A DNA stretch of 62,401 nt from an uncultured Succinivibrionaceae bacterium. Lineage in GTDB: Bacteria; Pseudomonadota; Gammaproteobacteria; Enterobacterales; Succinivibrionaceae. The stretch lies in the NCBI GenBank assembly GCA_944390105.1, contig CALXOV010000014.1:1-62401 (forward strand), in the 5' to 3' direction. Positions 1 through 8,304 of this stretch are shown piece by piece. The notes beneath the pieces were generated by a model. That model was not told where the DNA came from, did not search any database, and was given only the letters and a program-made list of their open reading frames with translations. Within the stretch, counting starts at the first letter, position 1; each line of letters starts with the position of its first letter. Made by a program: the position numbers and the translations under genes.

Positions 1-543
1 TGGCGGCGTGAATACTCTCAGCCTGCTTAAGATTTACGGGCAGTTGCTTATTGCAGATGTTAAGCTACCCCAGCTTTAGCTGGAACAGCTGTCGGCGCTT
101 TAAAGCAACGCGCACGAACTGCGGATATCGTATGCTCTCAGTTTCACCTTTGCGTTTAAAGCGCGAATAGCCGACCTTTTCCCCGCAAAAAACGTCGCTA
201 CGCTCCTACAAAGCTTCCGGCACTCCTGTTGTAGAACCGGTGAATGGGCATCTGCAGCAAGAAACGGGTAATGTTTTTTAAGCTGCCGCAGACGGTAATT
301 AAAGCAAAATTTGCTTACCGCTTCAGGACGGACCCACCGGGCCGCTGCCTCATTACGTGAGAGCGCCTTGCCAAAGCACTGACGTGACTTAATTTCATCA
401 AGATAATCCCTGCAGACAAAATCACGTTCATGCAGCAGGGGATTATGGACAAAGCGCGCACAGTCCATGGCGCGGCGGAGCTTAGCCGCCACCTTTGCGG
501 AGGTCTTCAGTCTGACCTTAAGGGTTGTTGCTATCTCCGGCAT
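1..543 (-). pseudogene. Decayed IS605-family TnpB-like gene (5' part), continues off the left edge
   Basis: Reading leftward from ATG 543, the product begins like TnpB/OrfB of IS200/IS605 (IS1341-type) elements, with the typical N-terminal pattern of basic residues, RFVHN and RLRQLKKHYPFL. The original frame stops at position 100. From about position 200 a second frame continues the family signature (YSRFKRKGETESIRYPQF, then QLFQLKLG), so a frameshift separates the two parts. A TAG then falls where LGW-V is usual (near position 75). No TnpA is visible. TnpB proteins are RNA-guided nucleases associated with transposons; this copy cannot make a full-length one. A related copy lies inverted at the right edge of the window. 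Confidence 0.75.
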
Positions 544-640
544 GGGGGCACTTACATGAAGTGGATATGGGTAAGGCTAACCGATCACAAATACCCAGTC
601 CCGGCACCTTGCGAAAGATTAACACTAAGGCAGCCGCTTC
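360..640 (-). repeat. Element end plus tnpB 5' region, inverted copy of 62120-62401
   Basis: Read on the minus strand from 640, the segment starting GAAGCGGCTGCCTTAGTG matches 62120-62401 read on the plus strand. By eye about nine in ten bases agree over the first 100, and similarity continues through the start of tnpB. The flanks beyond GAAGCGG are unrelated, so this is probably the true left end of the element. The two copies face each other across about 61.5 kb. Confidence 0.85.
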
Positions 641-743
641 GTCCGCGCAGCTGAAGCTACGCGGTTTGCGCTGTCTGTTTATATAAAAGCAACTACGCGA
701 TCACTCAAGGCTAAGCGCCACCATTTAATGGCGCCTTCCTCAA

Positions 744-762
744 GGCAGCGCTCAGCGCTGCC
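744..762 (-). terminator. Hairpin overlapping the stop codon of the HAD gene
   Basis: Perfect 8-bp arms (GGCAGCGC / GCGCTGCC) enclose the TGA stop of the last gene of the transporter operon. No T-run follows on the minus strand, so it may stabilise the 3' end or act as a weak terminator. Confidence 0.35.
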
Positions 763-1420
763 AGTGCAGAATTTCAAAGCCGCGCTGTAATGCCTCAGCC
801 GCAAAAGCCGCGCTAGGATTGACCGCATGGACACGCTCAGCGTACTTACACAGCGGCAAATCGTTGATAGAATCAGTCCATACCTGTACGCGCGCATCAG
901 TATAGCCGTGCTGGCGCTGCCACTCCTGTAGACAGGCTACCTTGCCGGCCTGATACGGTGGTTGCCCCACAATTGCGGTGCCGTAATACTCGCCCTTAGT
1001 CTCAACCTCAACGGCCAGCACCTGCTCTGCAGGCACCTGCAGGAGCTCCGCAGCTGCACGTACAATAAAAGCCGCGCTGGCCGAGATGATTAAAAGCGGC
1101 AAACGCCGGCTCAAAAGGCTACTCACCAGCGCATGTCCCTGCGGAAAAATATGTGCGCGCAGCACTCTCTGGGCATATCGTCGGCAGTGCTCCTCAATCT
1201 CAGCACGCGTTAAGTGCTGCAAAGCCCGCATGGAAAAGTCAATATAATCATGCACATCCATACTGCCTTTATCGTACTGTGCCATTAAGGCCGCTTCCTG
1301 CGCAAGGAAGTCCGGCGTCTGCACCAAGCCATGTTCTGCCAGATAGCGACACCACATGGTGCTGCTATCCACATCAATTAACGTGTAGTCAAGATCAAAG
1401 ACGTAAAGTGTGGCCGCCAT
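752..1420 (-). CDS. HAD-IB family phosphatase (SerB-like)
   Basis: This 222-residue protein has all four HAD motifs: DLDYT near residues 9-13 (nucleophile Asp9, acid Asp11), the ISAS motif II, a Lys before the last motif, and DSINDLPL as motif IV. The family cleaves phosphate monoesters; SerB and related HAD-IB phosphatases are examples. The ATG lies one base after the stop of the ATPase gene, and a GAGGG ribosome site sits inside the end of that gene. It is therefore the last gene of the six-gene transporter operon. The likely role is to dephosphorylate an imported compound or its breakdown product in the cytoplasm. The substrate cannot be read from the sequence. Confidence 0.85.
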   Translation of the reverse strand: MAATLYVFDLDYTLIDVDSSTMWCRYLAEHGLVQTPDFLAQEAALMAQYDKGSMDVHDYIDFSMRALQHLTRAEIEEHCRRYAQRVLRAHIFPQGHALVSSLLSRRLPLLIISASAAFIVRAAAELLQVPAEQVLAVEVETKGEYYGTAIVGQPPYQAGKVACLQEWQRQHGYTDARVQVWTDSINDLPLCKYAERVHAVNPSAAFAAEALQRGFEILHWQR

Positions 1421-1421
1421 G

Positions 1422-2435
1422 CTAAGCCCTCAGATCGTTGATTTCATCGGCGCTGAAATAAAGCTTAACCGTCTGCCCTTCTGCGTACTGCTCAGCATGA
1501 GAGTTAAGCACGTCCACTGAAAAATCTAGATCATCGGCCTGTACCGCATAGCGTACCACATTGCCAAGCAGCTGTTTGAAGGTGACGACCCCCTCAAGCG
1601 GCGTCGACAGACACTTAACGCCAACTGGAGGCTGATTAATGAAGATGGACTCAGGACGCACTGCCGTCTTGTGACTGCCACTCCGGCCAAAGTACTGCTT
1701 ACTGTGCGTTTCATCAATAATGTTGTAATTGCCCATGAAACCAGCGGCAAATTCATTGATAGGATGTGCATAGACCTCTGACGGAGTGCCGGACTGCACA
1801 ATCGCCCCTTGATGCATCAAAAAAATACGATCGGACATGACCATGGCTTCTTCCTGATCATGGGTCACGAAAATCGTGGTCAAGCCCATTTCCTTCTGAA
1901 TCTTGCGGATCATGTAACGCAGACGCTTTCTAATTTTCGCATCTAAGGCCGACAGCGGCTCATCTAAAAACAGGATGCGCGGCTGCGTCACTAAGGCGCG
2001 AGCTAAGGCTACACGCTGACGCTGACCGCCGGATAGCTCATCAATTAAATGATCCTCACGCCCTTGCAGTTCCACCACCTCAATAATTTCTTTAACCTTG
2101 CGCTCAATCTCTTTTGGATTAATACCTTTAATCTTCAGACCAAAAGCGATATTTTCATACGCAGTCATATTGGGGAACAGCGCATAGGCCTGAAACACCA
2201 TGCCGATACCACGCTTTTGTGGCGGCAGATCGGTAATTTCCTGACCTTCAACCATGATGCGCCCCTCATTGACCGAATTAAGACCAGCGATGCAGCGCAA
2301 AAGCGTTGATTTACCACATCCAGAAGGCCCCAGCAGCGTAATGAACTCACCTTTTTTAATAGTGAAATTAATGTTGGCAAAGACCGGAGTATTGTCAAAG
2401 GACTTAGTTAAATTTGAAACGACAACGTAACTCAT
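1422..2435 (-). CDS. ABC transporter ATP-binding protein (organophosphate/phosphonate-type importer)
   Basis: This 337-residue ATPase has Walker A GPSGCGKST (residues 36-44), signature LSGGQRQRVALARAL, Walker B ILFLDEPLSALDA and a C-terminal regulatory extension typical of the PotA/FbpC/PhnT group. It powers uptake through the two permeases encoded directly upstream. Its ATG overlaps the stop of the preceding permease (ATGA, 2432-2435), which suggests translational coupling. The substrate class is inferred from the operon, not from this protein: the associated binding protein and two hydrolases point to a phosphorus-containing organic compound. Iron, polyamine or sugar-phosphate uptake by related systems is an alternative. 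Confidence 0.92.
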   Translation of the reverse strand: MSYVVVSNLTKSFDNTPVFANINFTIKKGEFITLLGPSGCGKSTLLRCIAGLNSVNEGRIMVEGQEITDLPPQKRGIGMVFQAYALFPNMTAYENIAFGLKIKGINPKEIERKVKEIIEVVELQGREDHLIDELSGGQRQRVALARALVTQPRILFLDEPLSALDAKIRKRLRYMIRKIQKEMGLTTIFVTHDQEEAMVMSDRIFLMHQGAIVQSGTPSEVYAHPINEFAAGFMGNYNIIDETHSKQYFGRSGSHKTAVRPESIFINQPPVGVKCLSTPLEGVVTFKQLLGNVVRYAVQADDLDFSVDVLNSHAEQYAEGQTVKLYFSADEINDLRA

Positions 2436-3217
2436 TTGTGATTTCCCAAACGGCTGGCGATGAAAGTCAGTAAGAAAATGAAGGCAAAGTAGAAAATGAC
2501 CAAGGCCGAGGTAAAGTGGCCGCTGACTTGGCGCGTGTTGTATAAGTAGATTTGCAGCGTCTCAAAGCGGGTACCGACCAGAATGTTGGCAAACACGAAC
2601 TCACCGATGAGAATTGAGAAGCTGATGAACACGGCAGACAGAATACCTTTTTTTAAATTAGGCAGTACGCACTTAAAGAAAGCTTGCGGCGTTGAGGCAC
2701 CCAATAGACGTGCGGCATCCATCAAATCATGCAAACTGACGGCGGCAAAACTGTTGGCCATGGAGCGATAAACAAAAGGAATGACAATCGTAAAATACGT
2801 GAAAATCAAGATCCAGAAAGTACCGCTGATGGGAAGAAAGCCATCAGAGTACAGCTGCAATAGGCCAACCGATGAAACGACCGGCGGTACTGCAAAGGGC
2901 AGTACTACGATAAAGTTGAACACTTTCTTGAGCCCGGGCAGTGAATAAAACACAATGAAGATGACCGGGATCATGACGACTATACACAGAGCAAGCCCCG
3001 CAGCGCACACTAAAATCGAGCGGGCAAAGCTCCATAAAAAGCGCGGATCTGACAGCAGATCGATATACCAGTGCAGCGTCAAGCCATCTGGGAGTATAGT
3101 GGCACCCCAGCGCGTTGACAGGGAGTACAGTAGCGTCGCAACTAAAGGCAGCACCATAATTAGCACAATGATGCCGATGATGATGCGATGACAGATAAGA
3201 TTATTGCTTTTTTGCAT
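2432..3217 (-). CDS. ABC transporter permease (second permease)
   Basis: A hydrophobic 261-residue protein with about six membrane segments. The region DLMDAARLLGASTPQAFFKCVLPNLKKGI is the EAA loop that contacts the ATPase in binding-protein-dependent importers. It resembles the PhnV/PotC/FbpB type. Its start overlaps the end of the upstream permease gene by 17 bases and its stop overlaps the ATPase start by four, so it is tightly coupled in the operon. It should form the channel together with the neighbouring permease. Confidence 0.9.
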   Translation of the reverse strand: MQKSNNLICHRIIIGIIVLIMVLPLVATLLYSLSTRWGATILPDGLTLHWYIDLLSDPRFLWSFARSILVCAAGLALCIVVMIPVIFIVFYSLPGLKKVFNFIVVLPFAVPPVVSSVGLLQLYSDGFLPISGTFWILIFTYFTIVIPFVYRSMANSFAAVSLHDLMDAARLLGASTPQAFFKCVLPNLKKGILSAVFISFSILIGEFVFANILVGTRFETLQIYLYNTRQVSGHFTSALVIFYFAFIFLLTFIASRLGNHK

Positions 3218-4067
3218 AGCGAGACCGATTAAGCAACGTGTAGTTAATCATCACAATAACAGCCATGATCAACATTAAAAGTACCGAGATGGCTGCAGCC
3301 AAATTAGGCTCAAGGAAAATATCGCCAGAAACTAAGGCAGCAATACGGATGGTGATAACGTTGTAATTACCTGAGGTCAACGCATACACCGAGGCATAAG
3401 CGCCCATGGCATTGGCAATTAAGATCACAAAGGTACCGATGATGGCTGGAGTCAGCACCGGCAACGCAACTTTGCGAACGTACTGCAACATGCTAGCTCC
3501 CAAAAGCTGCGCCGCTTCCTGCCATTCATCTTTCAACGCATCAAAGGCCGGGTACAGCAAAAGTACCGCAAGCGGGATCTGAAAGTAGGTATAGATAGCC
3601 AAGAGTCCCCACTTGCTGTAGAGGTCAAATTCCTCAACCAGTCCGATGGAGCGCAACAACAGCGTTATTGAGCCGTTGACACCTAAAATAATGATGAAGG
3701 CGAAGGCTAAAGGTACCCCGGAAAAATTGGAGCTCATGTTGATGAAGGAAATCACCATGCGACGCAACCTGCAATCTACGCGGCGCAACGAGTTTACCAG
3801 CAACAGGGCAATAATCAGACCTATGAGGCTGGAGATAAGCGACAGCCATAGCGAATTGTAGAAAGACTGCAAGGTAAAGGCCGAATCCCAAATCGCGCGG
3901 TAATTATCAAGAGTCAGCTCACCGTCGTAGATGAAGGAATTGATCACCACCCACAGCACCGGTGCTAACTGAAAGAGCGCGAACAACAGCGCAAAAGGGC
4001 CCAACAATGCGGTATAGGTCAAAGCTTTAGCGCCGCGGCGATGATAACGCTTTTTAGTCATTGCCAT
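3201..4067 (-). CDS. ABC transporter permease (first permease)
   Basis: This 288-residue inner-membrane protein begins with a basic cytoplasmic tail (MAMTKKRYHRRGAK) and has about six membrane segments. Its EAA loop is EWQEAAQLLGASMLQYVRKVALPVL. It pairs with the following permease to form the importer channel. It overlaps the upstream phosphodiesterase gene by 14 bases and the downstream permease by 17, an arrangement that keeps subunit synthesis balanced. It resembles the PhnU/PotB/FbpB families; specificity cannot be assigned from sequence. Confidence 0.9.
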   Translation of the reverse strand: MAMTKKRYHRRGAKALTYTALLGPFALLFALFQLAPVLWVVINSFIYDGELTLDNYRAIWDSAFTLQSFYNSLWLSLISSLIGLIIALLLVNSLRRVDCRLRRMVISFINMSSNFSGVPLAFAFIIILGVNGSITLLLRSIGLVEEFDLYSKWGLLAIYTYFQIPLAVLLLYPAFDALKDEWQEAAQLLGASMLQYVRKVALPVLTPAIIGTFVILIANAMGAYASVYALTSGNYNVITIRIAALVSGDIFLEPNLAAAISVLLMLIMAVIVMINYTLLNRSRYAKKQ

Positions 4068-4875
4068 GGTACACCCCCTGCGGCAGTGCTTTATGATGGG
4101 AAAGGCCTAAAAGCTCGCAGCACAGCCCGCAGATCTCAGTCTGCTTTATCTGCAGCGCCTGCCCCTTAAGCTCAGTAAAAGCAGAACCTAAAAGTACTAA
4201 TGGCACCTCTCGTTCAATGGGCAAAGTGCCGCCATGCGTACCATCATGATTCATGCCGTGATCGGCTGTGACAATCACCTGATAGCCCGCCTGCAGCCAT
4301 GCATCTAAGTAATAAGAAAGATAAATATCATCGCGACGTACTACATTACGGTACTGCGCGCTGTCTGAGCCGTATTTATGTCCGATATCATCAATGTTCA
4401 TCGGATGAATCAGCAGAAAATCTGGATCATAGCGGCGACGCAGCATCTCAGCATCAAAAAATACCGCCTCATCTGGATAATCATCCCACTGATAGAAAAC
4501 CGCGTGCTGAATAGCGGCCGACTTATCATTAATAATGCGATCAGTAACCGGATCATAGGGCGCGTGATTGTACAGTTCGCTGACCCAATGATAGGCCGAG
4601 GCGGCTGTGATTCTACCCTGAGCACTGGCTAAGTCAAAAATCGATTCTTGTGTCGAGCGCCGCACCACGCTGTTACAGATAACGCCGCTTGTCAGTGGAT
4701 TGGCGCCGGTAAGCAGACATTCATACAAAGGACGGGATAAGGATGGCAACTCCGACTGCACACGGCAAAATACGCCGGAGCCGCGCTCCAGCTGTGCCCC
4801 CAGACTGCCCATGCATTCACGAGCAGTCTGCTGGCATAAGCCGTCAAGCAGTACAAAGATAACTTTGTTCGGCAT
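4054..4875 (-). CDS. Alkaline-phosphatase-superfamily phosphodiesterase/phosphonate hydrolase-like enzyme
   Basis: This 273-residue enzyme has the metal-binding pattern of the alkaline phosphatase superfamily (NPP/PhnA branch): VLLDG near the N-terminus, a Ser/Thr-rich nucleophile region (PSLSRPLYECLLTG), DDIGHKYGSDS, and TADHGMNHDGTHGG at the C-terminal metal site. Members hydrolyse phosphodiesters, pyrophosphates or phosphonoacetate. No signal peptide is visible, so it should act in the cytoplasm on imported material. It lies between the binding-protein and permease genes, which suggests that transport and first-step hydrolysis are co-regulated. Whether it cleaves a P-O or a C-P bond is unknown. 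Confidence 0.82.
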   Translation of the reverse strand: MPNKVIFVLLDGLCQQTARECMGSLGAQLERGSGVFCRVQSELPSLSRPLYECLLTGANPLTSGVICNSVVRRSTQESIFDLASAQGRITAASAYHWVSELYNHAPYDPVTDRIINDKSAAIQHAVFYQWDDYPDEAVFFDAEMLRRRYDPDFLLIHPMNIDDIGHKYGSDSAQYRNVVRRDDIYLSYYLDAWLQAGYQVIVTADHGMNHDGTHGGTLPIEREVPLVLLGSAFTELKGQALQIKQTEICGLCCELLGLSHHKALPQGVYHGND

Positions 4876-4887
4876 ACGGCTCCCCTA

Positions 4888-5943
4888 TTACTGCTGATGG
4901 ATCAGCACGTATTCCTGCCACATGCGCGGCAGTCTGCGCGAGCTTTTTTCCCATGCGGCAAAGTCCTTCACCGGACGTGCATTGACGTATTCACTATCCG
5001 GAATCAGTTTAGCTTTCACATCAGCCGGCAGAACCACGTCGCTGCGAATCGGACGGGCATAACCGCGCGCTAAATTGATTTGACCTTTATCTGAGAAGAT
5101 AAACTCACGGGCCAACTTTGCGGCATTGGGATGAGCGGCATACTTATTAATGATGGTGGTATAGCCTGAGGTTACCGAGCCTTCCTGCGGAATAGACACG
5201 ACAAACTTGCTGGCATCGACCTTATCGCGATAGGACAGCGCATTGAAATCCCACAGCAGCGCAACTTCAACTTCACCCTTCTCCAAGTTAGCCAGCGACG
5301 GGTCGGTGAACAGCAGACGGCCCTGCTTTGCCAGCTCGCCAAAGAACTCTAAGGCCGGCTTTAAGTTACTCTCATCGCCGCCTAAACCGTAGGCTGCAGC
5401 CAGTACGGCATTATTGGCCTGTGCGGCAATGCCGACATCGCCTACCGTGATCTTATAATCGCCTTTAAGCAGATCAGCCCAGCTCTTGGGGGGATTTTTA
5501 ACTAATTCAGTATTGGTCATGAAGGCGATAGTGCCGGTATAGGCTAAGCACCAATGTCCGTCCTCATCTTTAGCCCAGTCGGGTATCGAATCCCATGAAG
5601 TTGGCTTGTACGGCTGGGTAACGCCCTTCTGCACCGCCACATCGGCAAAGGCTTGCCCAATATCGCCGATATCGCCGGTCGGGTTGTTTCGCTCAGCATC
5701 AAATTTGGCTATTTCCTGCGCCGAGCTCATGTCGGTATCCACATGCTCAATACCATAGATACGGGTTATATCTTCCCAAGTTTCCTTCCAGTTAGCCCAC
5801 GGGTCTGGCATAGCCAGCGACCACACAACGCCTTCAGCCTGCGCAGCTTTAACTAATTCAGCCGGAGCGCTATCCGCCGCCTGTACAGTATTTAAGGTAA
5901 AAACAGCAGCTACAGCGGCTGCACTTAAGGTGTGTTTAAACAT
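4888..5943 (-). CDS. ABC transporter periplasmic substrate-binding protein
   Basis: A 351-residue protein with a classic signal peptide (about residues 1-22, ending near VQA). The rest resembles iron/2-aminoethylphosphonate/sugar-phosphate binding proteins of the FbpA-PhnS-AfuA group. Recognisable stretches are GDIGDIGQAFADVAVQKG and VTSGYTTIINKYAAHPNAAKLAREFI. It captures the ligand in the periplasm and delivers it to the permeases. It is the first gene of the operon, 12 bases ahead of the phosphodiesterase, and its promoter must lie in the 168-base gap shared with the divergent helicase gene. The neighbouring hydrolases suggest an organophosphorus ligand. Confidence 0.88.
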   Translation of the reverse strand: MFKHTLSAAAVAAVFTLNTVQAADSAPAELVKAAQAEGVVWSLAMPDPWANWKETWEDITRIYGIEHVDTDMSSAQEIAKFDAERNNPTGDIGDIGQAFADVAVQKGVTQPYKPTSWDSIPDWAKDEDGHWCLAYTGTIAFMTNTELVKNPPKSWADLLKGDYKITVGDVGIAAQANNAVLAAAYGLGGDESNLKPALEFFGELAKQGRLLFTDPSLANLEKGEVEVALLWDFNALSYRDKVDASKFVVSIPQEGSVTSGYTTIINKYAAHPNAAKLAREFIFSDKGQINLARGYARPIRSDVVLPADVKAKLIPDSEYVNARPVKDFAAWEKSSRRLPRMWQEYVLIHQQ

Positions 5944-6111
5944 CCACAGATCCTCTTAACTTAAAAAATCTGAGCCCAGCTTAGAGATGCTGTGTAAAGT
6001 GCAAAACTCATCTATGTTAAATTTCTGCAAAAAAGCTACCCACTGCAGTAGCAGGTAAAATCTTGGTAAAATGCGCTGATTTTTACGGCAAAGAATGAGG
6101 TATAAATAGTC

Positions 6112-7533
6112 TTGAGCGAGCTGACAGCAGAACAGCAAGCGATCGTAGAGTGCGCATCCAACCTGCCGCGTGGACGTATTTTAAAGATTGAAGCATGTGC
6201 CGGTAGCGGGAAAACTTCGACCTTAGTCGAGATCGCCCGGCGCAATCCTCAGACGCGCTTTTTGTATCTAGCCTTTAATAAAGCGATTGTGCAGGAAGCT
6301 AAAACGCGCTTTCCACCGAATGTTAAGATTTTCACCACCCATGGACTGGCCTATCTGTGGTATGCCTATACTTACGGCCAGGCACGATTGCGCACTTTAA
6401 GCCCTGGACTTAAGGCCATTGAGCTAAAAGCGATTTTGCCAGAGGCTTCACCTGCGGAATTAAGTCGCGCCCTGAGCGTCTTTCGGCAGTTCTGCATATC
6501 CGGAACACAAGAACTTCCGCTTGAGGCGCAGAAAATTTGGCAGGCTATGCTACAGGGCAAGTTGCCACTGACCCACGACTTTTACCTCAAGCTATGGCAA
6601 CTTGAAGGGAGCCCTCGCTTTCGCAATCACGACTGTATCATGCTTGATGAAGCTCAAGACACCAACGCGGTCACCCTAGCACTGTTTTTAGATAATGACT
6701 GTAGCAAAATCGTAGTGGGCGACAGTCATCAGGGCATTTACGGCTTTCGCGGCGCAATGAATGCACTACAACAGATCCCCGCTGATCATAGCCTGCATTT
6801 ATCGTGCTCATTTCGCAGTGTGCAGCCGATTTTAGACCGCGCCAACTATTTTCTGCAGCACTTTGCCGCTGACAGAGCACATTTTAAACCCATGACCTCT
6901 CGCGCTATCGCGGATCGACTGGCACCTGGATGTGCCATCCTCGCGCGCACCAACGCTGCCTTAGTCAAGCAGCTGATAGAAATTGCTCCGGCTGAATTGC
7001 CGCGTTATCGCCTGCTTCGCCCGGCACAGAGTATTTTCAGTCTGCCGCTTAGCGTATTGGCCCTGCGTGAGGGCAATCTTTCCGCGATTAAGCCAGACTG
7101 TGCGTGGATTAAAAGTTTTAAAAGCGCCTCAAGCTTAAGCGCTTATGCAGCCGAGACGGCTGACCCTGAACTTAATTCCTCTCTTAATCTTATAGATGAG
7201 TGGGGCCCACAGCTGCTTGATGTGTATGCCAAAGCCCTGCCTCTGCACTCTAATACACAAGCCAGCATTGATCTGGCGACAGCGCACTGTGCCAAAGGGT
7301 TGGAATGGCGCCGCGTTACCTTATGCCGAGATTTTCCAGACCTAAAGAATGAGTACAAACATTTACGCAGCCGCGGCAGACAAAACAAAAAGCAAGGCAT
7401 GACAGCTGAAGAATTTGCGCAAGAGCTTAATCTATATTATGTCGCCATCACACGTGCAGGCAGTGAGCTACAGGACTTTTCACCCAATGAGCGCACCTAT
7501 GCGCGCAGACGAAAAAAGCCGGAAGCAAGCTGA
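6112..7533 (+). CDS. Compact UvrD/Rep-family (superfamily 1) DNA helicase
   Basis: A 473-residue SF1A helicase, shorter than UvrD or Rep (about 670-720). Visible motifs in order: EACAGSGKTST (Walker A, GSGKT at 31-35), IFTTHGLAY (motif Ia), MLDEAQDTN (motif II), VGDSHQGIYGFRGA (motif III), SCSFRSV (motif IV), TAHCAKGLEW (motif V) and LYYVAITRA (motif VI). All are needed for ATP-driven 3'-5' unwinding, so the protein looks active. Its spacing and size resemble FBH1-like bacterial helicases lacking large accessory domains. The start is TTG, chosen because the family N-terminus (LTAEQQAIV) begins right there; a TGAGG lies about 11 bases upstream. It is a single gene, divergent from the ABC operon. 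Confidence 0.85.
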   Translation: MSELTAEQQAIVECASNLPRGRILKIEACAGSGKTSTLVEIARRNPQTRFLYLAFNKAIVQEAKTRFPPNVKIFTTHGLAYLWYAYTYGQARLRTLSPGLKAIELKAILPEASPAELSRALSVFRQFCISGTQELPLEAQKIWQAMLQGKLPLTHDFYLKLWQLEGSPRFRNHDCIMLDEAQDTNAVTLALFLDNDCSKIVVGDSHQGIYGFRGAMNALQQIPADHSLHLSCSFRSVQPILDRANYFLQHFAADRAHFKPMTSRAIADRLAPGCAILARTNAALVKQLIEIAPAELPRYRLLRPAQSIFSLPLSVLALREGNLSAIKPDCAWIKSFKSASSLSAYAAETADPELNSSLNLIDEWGPQLLDVYAKALPLHSNTQASIDLATAHCAKGLEWRRVTLCRDFPDLKNEYKHLRSRGRQNKKQGMTAEEFAQELNLYYVAITRAGSELQDFSPNERTYARRRKKPEAS

Positions 7534-7833
7534 CCCCAATCCTGCTGTAAGTTAAAGTTCTGCATCAACATAATGTTACAATAATCGAGCATATGGTGCT
7601 TTGCGATTATTGGTGTAGATGGAATTAAGCTTTTCTTATTTTATCCATCGATAAGTTGCAGAAATAGTTTTGCTTTAATTCACTCATTAATGCTTCTCCT
7701 AAAGTTACTCACAAATGGCGATTGGTAATCAATAAAATTGTTAAATTTACGGGTTAAACTAAAGAAAGGAATAACATTGAAAAAACTTGGCGCACAATGG
7801 AGGTGATCCTTTTTAGTCTCCCCAATTCACCTG
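7534..7833. other. Intergenic stretch at the edge of the imported cassette
   Basis: About 300 AT-rich bases between the helicase gene and the arsR promoter. Only a nine-codon frame (TTG at about 7777, preceded by AAAGGA, ending TGA) is visible, which may be a gene remnant. TGGTGCT at about 7594 repeats the last seven bases of the tRNA-Thr gene (read on plus). It is too short to call an attachment site. No clear gene is seen. Confidence 0.4.
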
Positions 7834-7862
7834 TTGACAAACGTGATATTGCTTCATATGCT
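7834..7862 (+). promoter_or_regulatory. Sigma-70 promoter of arsR
   Basis: TTGACA (7834-7839), a 17-base spacer, then TATGCT (7857-7862). The predicted transcription start lies inside the palindrome at 7865-7888, so a bound repressor would block initiation directly. Confidence 0.75.
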
Positions 7863-7864
7863 AT

Positions 7865-7888
7865 TTACATCAAAATAATTTGATGTAA
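7865..7888. promoter_or_regulatory. ArsR-type operator 1
   Basis: Perfect inverted repeat TTACATCAAA-N4-TTTGATGTAA just downstream of the -10 box and overlapping the ribosome site of arsR. The ATCAA...TTGAT core is characteristic of ArsR/SmtB-family operators. The same core recurs ahead of the permease gene. Confidence 0.85.
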
Positions 7889-7897
7889 GGCGAAAAC

Positions 7898-8212
7898 ATG
7901 GGCTCGGTGTATCAGGAACAGGCAAAAATATTCAAGGCTCTCTGCGATCCTAAGCGGCTTGCAATCCTAGAACAGTTAAGGAGTGGTGAAAAGTGTGCTT
8001 GTGTCCTACAAGAGCCTTTGGATTTAACGCAGTCCGGTCTCTCTTACCATATGAAAATCCTCTGCGATTCTGGCATTGTCGTCAGTCGCCAAGAGGGTAA
8101 ATGGACGCACTATCGACTAAGTTCTTCAGGTAAGGACTATGCAATAGAACTACTGAAAAAATTGACAACTCCAGACGTAGAACAAGAGAGTACCATTCCC
8201 CGTTGTAGGTAG
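7898..8212 (+). CDS. arsR: ArsR/SmtB-family metal(loid)-responsive repressor
   Basis: A 104-residue winged-helix protein. FKALCDPKRLAILEQL opens the DNA-binding domain. KCACVLQEPLDLTQSGLSYHMKIL carries the Cys pair of the ArsR inducer site (the usual form is ELCVCDL) followed by the recognition helix, and GKWTHYRLSSSG forms the wing. A further Cys is near the C-terminus (RCR). The family represses its own operon and lets go when As(III), Sb(III) or a related thiophilic compound binds the cysteines. Two matching operators flank the gene, so autoregulation is well supported. The cassette composition resembles Firmicutes-type arsR-permease-thioredoxin modules, which suggests acquisition by transfer. 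Confidence 0.9.
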   Translation: MGSVYQEQAKIFKALCDPKRLAILEQLRSGEKCACVLQEPLDLTQSGLSYHMKILCDSGIVVSRQEGKWTHYRLSSSGKDYAIELLKKLTTPDVEQESTIPRCR

Positions 8213-8213
8213 G

Positions 8214-8238
8214 AACGCCATCTAAATTAGGTGGCGTT
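8214..8238 (+). terminator. Hairpin between arsR and the permease gene
   Basis: AACGCCA / TGGCGTT arms with an 11-base loop and a short T-rich tail, immediately after the arsR stop and before operator 2. It may attenuate read-through so that the permease relies on its own promoter. TAGGTGGCGTTTA recurs just after the thioredoxin gene (about 9688). Confidence 0.5.
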
Positions 8239-8245
8239 TACTTTG

Positions 8246-8279
8246 GAATAATACATCAAAAAATTTTGATGTATTATTC
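8246..8279. promoter_or_regulatory. ArsR-type operator 2
   Basis: A perfect palindrome with 16-base arms (GAATAATACATCAAAA and its complement) and a 2-base spacer, 25 bases ahead of the permease ATG. It contains the same ACATCAAA/TTTGATGT core as operator 1, so the same repressor should bind both. The ribosome site (AAGTGAGG) of the permease follows at about 8290. Confidence 0.85.
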
Positions 8280-8304
8280 ATAAAAAGGAAAGTGAGGTTT
8301 TTCT

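Noticed and set aside
2-85. Plus-strand frame ending LLIADVKLPQL at the left edge, and a CCAGCT/AGCTGG hairpin
   Set aside because: The minus-strand reading gives clear TnpB sequence, so this frame is its shadow. The hairpin lies within the pseudogene.
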